A DNA stretch of 8,553 bases, from positions 1-8,553 of the forward strand of contig JAHFAP010000136.1 in assembly GCA_023250495.1 (NCBI GenBank), given 5' to 3'. Source of the DNA: Deltaproteobacteria bacterium. Its GTDB lineage: Bacteria; Desulfobacterota; Binatia; UBA9968. The position numbers and the translations under genes were made by a program. Position 1 is the first letter of the stretch; each line of letters starts with the position of its first letter. Below, piece by piece: positions 6,161-8,553 of this stretch. The notes beneath the pieces are model-generated. The model was not told the DNA's origin and did not search any database. It was given only the letters and a program-made list of their open reading frames with translations.

Positions 6161-7708
6161 TCACGGACCCATCCTCCAGCGCCACAAGAGTATGGCGGCG
6201 GATGCCCCGAGCATTGTCCATGCGAACCAATCGCCGAAGCGGACGTAGGGAGTTTCGCCGCTCATGATCTCAACCTTCGCTGTCAACACTCCAGGAGAAA
6301 AGGTTGGGAGCGCCTTAAGCATTTCCCCCTTTGGATTGATCACCGTGGTCACCCCGGTGTTGGTCACCCGCACCAGACTGCGCCTGATCTCGATGGCGCG
6401 CCACTGAGCGAGCCGGGCATGCTGCCAGGGAGCAACCGTGTTGCCGAACCAGGCGTCGTTCGTAAGATTCACCAGCAGGTCAGCGCGCCCTTCCCTGACA
6501 AACCCGCGCGCCAGGGCAGGCATAAGATCCTCGTAGCAGATCAGTGGCGCGACTCTGATCCCGCCGGGCAAATCCAGAGTCCGCGGCCCTTCGCCGCCGG
6601 AAAAACCTTCGCCGATGGGCGGGATGCCGGGAAGTTTGGAGAGGATTGGCGCGAAGGGAATGTACTCGCCGAAGGCGAGCAGAACCTGCTTGTGATAACG
6701 TCCCTGAACGCGCCCCTGTGAATTGATGAGAAAAGCGCTGTTGAAGGCCTTCATGCCGGGCAAGTCCGGGTTGCCGCTGAAGCTCCTCACGCCGAAGATC
6801 AACGAACTGCTCGGCGGCAGCAATGGGACGATTTCCGCAGGCAGCTTCTCTATATCTTCCGGCAGCCACGCCTCGACGGCGCTCTCCGGCCACAGAAACA
6901 GACTTGCGTCCTGGACCTTCCGCGTCAGCTCCAGGTACGATTTGAGATTGCTCTCGAGGAAGGCAGTATTCCATTTGTATCTGATATCGATGCTTCCCTG
7001 GATCGCCGCGATGTCGAGCGTGCGGGAAGCGCGCATCTCGGCCGCCACGCTCTTGATCCTGAAATGGCCGTAGGTCAGATCCCCGATCAGCACGACGCCG
7101 AGAACGGCAGTGGTAGTCATGAAGCTTCGCGCGCGACGCGCCGGCGAAAACAACGCTGAGTAGAGCACCGAGTTAAACCATACGAGGAGAAAGCTCGTCC
7201 CATAAGGTCCGACCAAATCGGCGGACTGGATGAGCGTGAGAAACTGAGATTGGCTGTTGGCCAGATGCCAGGGAAAGAGCTGCGGAAAGGAAAACTCGAT
7301 AGCCACCCAGAGGAGCGCGGGAAAAAGCTGGAGCGGTCCCAACCCGCATACGCGCGCCAGCAGCCCGAAGAGCGCGATGGGGAGAGAGGCGGAGGCGGAA
7401 AAGAGCAATAGAATGAACTCGCTCAGCCCGTGAGGGAAGCCGCCGAAGACCCTGACCGTATGATCGACCCAATAGAAGCCCAACAGGTTGGCGACCGCAC
7501 CGGTAAGCCAAGCGAGCAGAAACGCTTGACGCGGACTGCCGACTCCCCAGACGAGCCAGAGCAAGGGAACGAGTGAAATCCACGTCAGCGGAAAAAAGCC
7601 GGGGTGAAGAAAGGGGACAGCCACCATTGCGCCGCTTGACGCAGCCGCGACGAAGATAAGTGACAACCGGCCAAGCGCTCGGCGTTGATCTCGTGAAACA
7701 GCAGTCAA
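6161..7708 (-). CDS. lnt: Apolipoprotein N-acyltransferase
   Basis: This 515-residue inner-membrane enzyme adds the third (amide-linked) acyl chain to the N-terminal cysteine of lipoproteins, taking it from phospholipid; it is the last step of lipoprotein maturation in diderms. The N-terminal half is a multi-spanning membrane region (first segments around 16-37 and 39-58, including PLTWISLVPLLWLVW). The C-terminal half (about 230-480) is a periplasmic nitrilase domain, followed by a last membrane helix (about 494-508). The catalytic triad is intact: Glu275 in LFLWPESAVE, Lys340 in YHKQVLLAFGEYIP and Cys391 in PLICYEDLMP, close to E. coli Glu267, Lys335 and Cys387. NDAWFG (417-422) is also conserved. 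The start chosen is TTG at 7708, which has AGAGGA 8 bases upstream and gives a normal-length N-terminus. The frame is open to a GTG at 7804, but those 32 extra residues are not family-like and lack a ribosome site. It is convergent with the M24 gene. Confidence 0.93.
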   Translation of the reverse strand: MTAVSRDQRRALGRLSLIFVAAASSGAMVAVPFLHPGFFPLTWISLVPLLWLVWGVGSPRQAFLLAWLTGAVANLLGFYWVDHTVRVFGGFPHGLSEFILLLFSASASLPIALFGLLARVCGLGPLQLFPALLWVAIEFSFPQLFPWHLANSQSQFLTLIQSADLVGPYGTSFLLVWFNSVLYSALFSPARRARSFMTTTAVLGVVLIGDLTYGHFRIKSVAAEMRASRTLDIAAIQGSIDIRYKWNTAFLESNLKSYLELTRKVQDASLFLWPESAVEAWLPEDIEKLPAEIVPLLPPSSSLIFGVRSFSGNPDLPGMKAFNSAFLINSQGRVQGRYHKQVLLAFGEYIPFAPILSKLPGIPPIGEGFSGGEGPRTLDLPGGIRVAPLICYEDLMPALARGFVREGRADLLVNLTNDAWFGNTVAPWQHARLAQWRAIEIRRSLVRVTNTGVTTVINPKGEMLKALPTFSPGVLTAKVEIMSGETPYVRFGDWFAWTMLGASAAILLWRWRMGP

Positions 7709-7716
7709 AGAAGTCG

Positions 7717-7722
7717 TCCTCT
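7717..7722 (-). promoter_or_regulatory. Ribosome binding site supporting the TTG start of lnt
   Basis: Read on the minus strand, AGAGGA is followed by 8 bases and then TTG (7708-7706). The spacing is close to ideal, and the resulting N-terminus begins just before the first membrane segment. This is the main reason for preferring TTG over the upstream GTG at 7804. Confidence 0.55.
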
Positions 7723-7868
7723 GCGAAGGGCAAACCGGCGTTGAAGAGCGATTGCTGACCACAAAGTCCGCTCGCGACGCCGTGTGAAGCCCAAAGGCTA
7801 ACACATGGCAGCGACAGAAAGTAGACCCTCAATTAACGTTCTTGCACGGATTCAACACGGCGGAAGTA

Positions 7869-7895
7869 TTGACATATCGATGGTTCATATATAAA
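7869..7895 (+). promoter_or_regulatory. Candidate sigma70-type promoter for the second ABC ATPase gene
   Basis: TTGACA (7869-7874, perfect) is followed after 15 bp by TATAAA (7890-7895), in an A+T-rich patch that contrasts with the GC-rich surroundings. Transcription would begin near 7902, about 10 bases before ATG 7913, leaving a very short leader. The spacer is shorter than the usual 17 bp. A shifted -10 (TAAAAG, 7892-7897) would give 17 bp but a poorer match. Confidence 0.5.
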
Positions 7896-7912
7896 AGGTC
7901 AAGTCATAAACC

Positions 7913-8553
7913 ATGAGCGATAATCCATCCCTAGAAGTCAGCGGTCTGCGGAAAAGATTCGGCAAGGTCATCGCGGTCGATGACGTCAGCTTCGAGGTCA
8001 AAAAAGGCGAAGTGCTGACGCTGCTTGGCCCGAGCGGCTGCGGCAAGACCACCACGCTGCGGATCATCGCCGGCTTCGAGCGACCGGACCGGGGTGAGGT
8101 CAAGATAGATGGCGTCTGCATCGTCTCGGCCTCCAGGAGATTTTTCCTCCCGCCGGAGAAGCGCGACATGGGAATGGTCTTTCAGTCCTACGCCATCTGG
8201 CCACACATGACTGTCTTCGAGAACGTCGCTTATCCCCTGCGGCTGCGCCGGAACAAGGAGAGCCAGATCAAAGAAAAGGTCGAGGCCGTGCTGGAGCTGG
8301 TCGGTCTTTCCGGCCTCGAGGATCGGTCGGCGATGCTCCTAAGCGGCGGCCAGCAGCAGCGCGTCGCTCTGGCGCGAGCGCTGGTCTATTCGCCTAAGAT
8401 CCTGCTGCTCGACGAGCCCCTGAGCAATCTCGACGCCAAGCTCCGAGAACAGATGCGGGTCGAACTTAAGAGCCTGCAGCGGCGGCTTGCAATCACCGTC
8501 ATCTTTGTCACCCACGACCAGATCGAGGCCATGACCTTGTCCGACCGGCTGGT
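7913..8553 (+). CDS. ABC transporter ATP-binding protein (FbpC/PotA-like), 3' end outside window
   Basis: The frame starting at ATG 7913 stays open to the right edge (213 codons plus 2 bases) with no stop. It encodes the ATPase core of a second importer: Walker A GPSGCGKT (39-46), Q-loop Gln91 in MVFQSYAIWPHM, signature LSGGQ (143-147), Walker B LLLDEP (164-169), D-loop SNLD (171-174) and switch His201 in FVTHDQ. The missing part should hold the end of the core and probably a TOBE-type domain. It is clearly paralogous to the ATPase at 3211-4299: by eye more than half of the residues match, and 20 bases coding for the signature region are identical (3643-3662 and 8341-8360). Here the ATPase comes first after a promoter, whereas in the first operon it comes last, so the operon order differs. 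AAAAGG at 7893-7898 is far from the start (14 bases), so the ribosome site is weak. The partner permease and binding protein are presumably downstream. Confidence 0.93.
   Translation, partial: MSDNPSLEVSGLRKRFGKVIAVDDVSFEVKKGEVLTLLGPSGCGKTTTLRIIAGFERPDRGEVKIDGVCIVSASRRFFLPPEKRDMGMVFQSYAIWPHMTVFENVAYPLRLRRNKESQIKEKVEAVLELVGLSGLEDRSAMLLSGGQQQRVALARALVYSPKILLLDEPLSNLDAKLREQMRVELKSLQRRLAITVIFVTHDQIEAMTLSDRL

Noticed and set aside
6480..6974. Second minus-strand frame (164 codons) within lnt, and a similar one at 7173-7832
   Set aside because: They are alternative-frame shadows of lnt, whose own frame carries the complete Glu-Lys-Cys triad. There is no sign of a frameshift in lnt.

Overview
The window looks like chromosomal DNA of a GC-rich, diderm (Gram-negative-type) bacterium. 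The lnt gene (apolipoprotein N-acyltransferase) and a solute-binding protein with a cleavable signal peptide both imply an inner membrane plus a periplasm. The gene repertoire (solute-binding proteins with fused two-domain permeases, VOC proteins, divergent M24 proteins) recalls uncultured soil or sediment lineages such as Deltaproteobacteria-like groups, Binatota, Rokubacteria or NC10. That placement is an impression, not a demonstrated assignment. No phage, transposon, CRISPR or RNA gene was seen.

Layout. (1) 2-253: the 3' end of a flavin-reductase-like gene. (2) 333-4299: a complete, tightly packed ABC importer operon of the ferric-iron/spermidine-putrescine type: periplasmic binding protein, fused two-domain permease (2-bp gap), and ATPase with TOBE domain (4-bp ATGA overlap). 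(3) 4362-6130: a small VOC (glyoxalase/dioxygenase superfamily) protein and an M24 'pita-bread' (creatinase/aminopeptidase P fold) protein, same strand. An inverted array of heptanucleotides lies between them. (4) 6161-7708, opposite strand and convergent: lnt, most likely starting at a TTG codon. (5) 7913 to the right edge: the first 213 codons of a second ABC ATPase closely related to the first, divergent from lnt and preceded by a plausible sigma70-type promoter.

The importer probably brings a small anionic solute or metal complex across the inner membrane, and the downstream VOC and M24 proteins may act on it or on a related compound. This link rests only on gene order. The two most interesting observations are that the M24 protein has lost four of the five canonical metal ligands, so it is unlikely to be a normal dinuclear-metal aminopeptidase, and that GAGGATN/NATCCTC heptads form a hairpin-capable insert filling the gap between the VOC and M24 genes.
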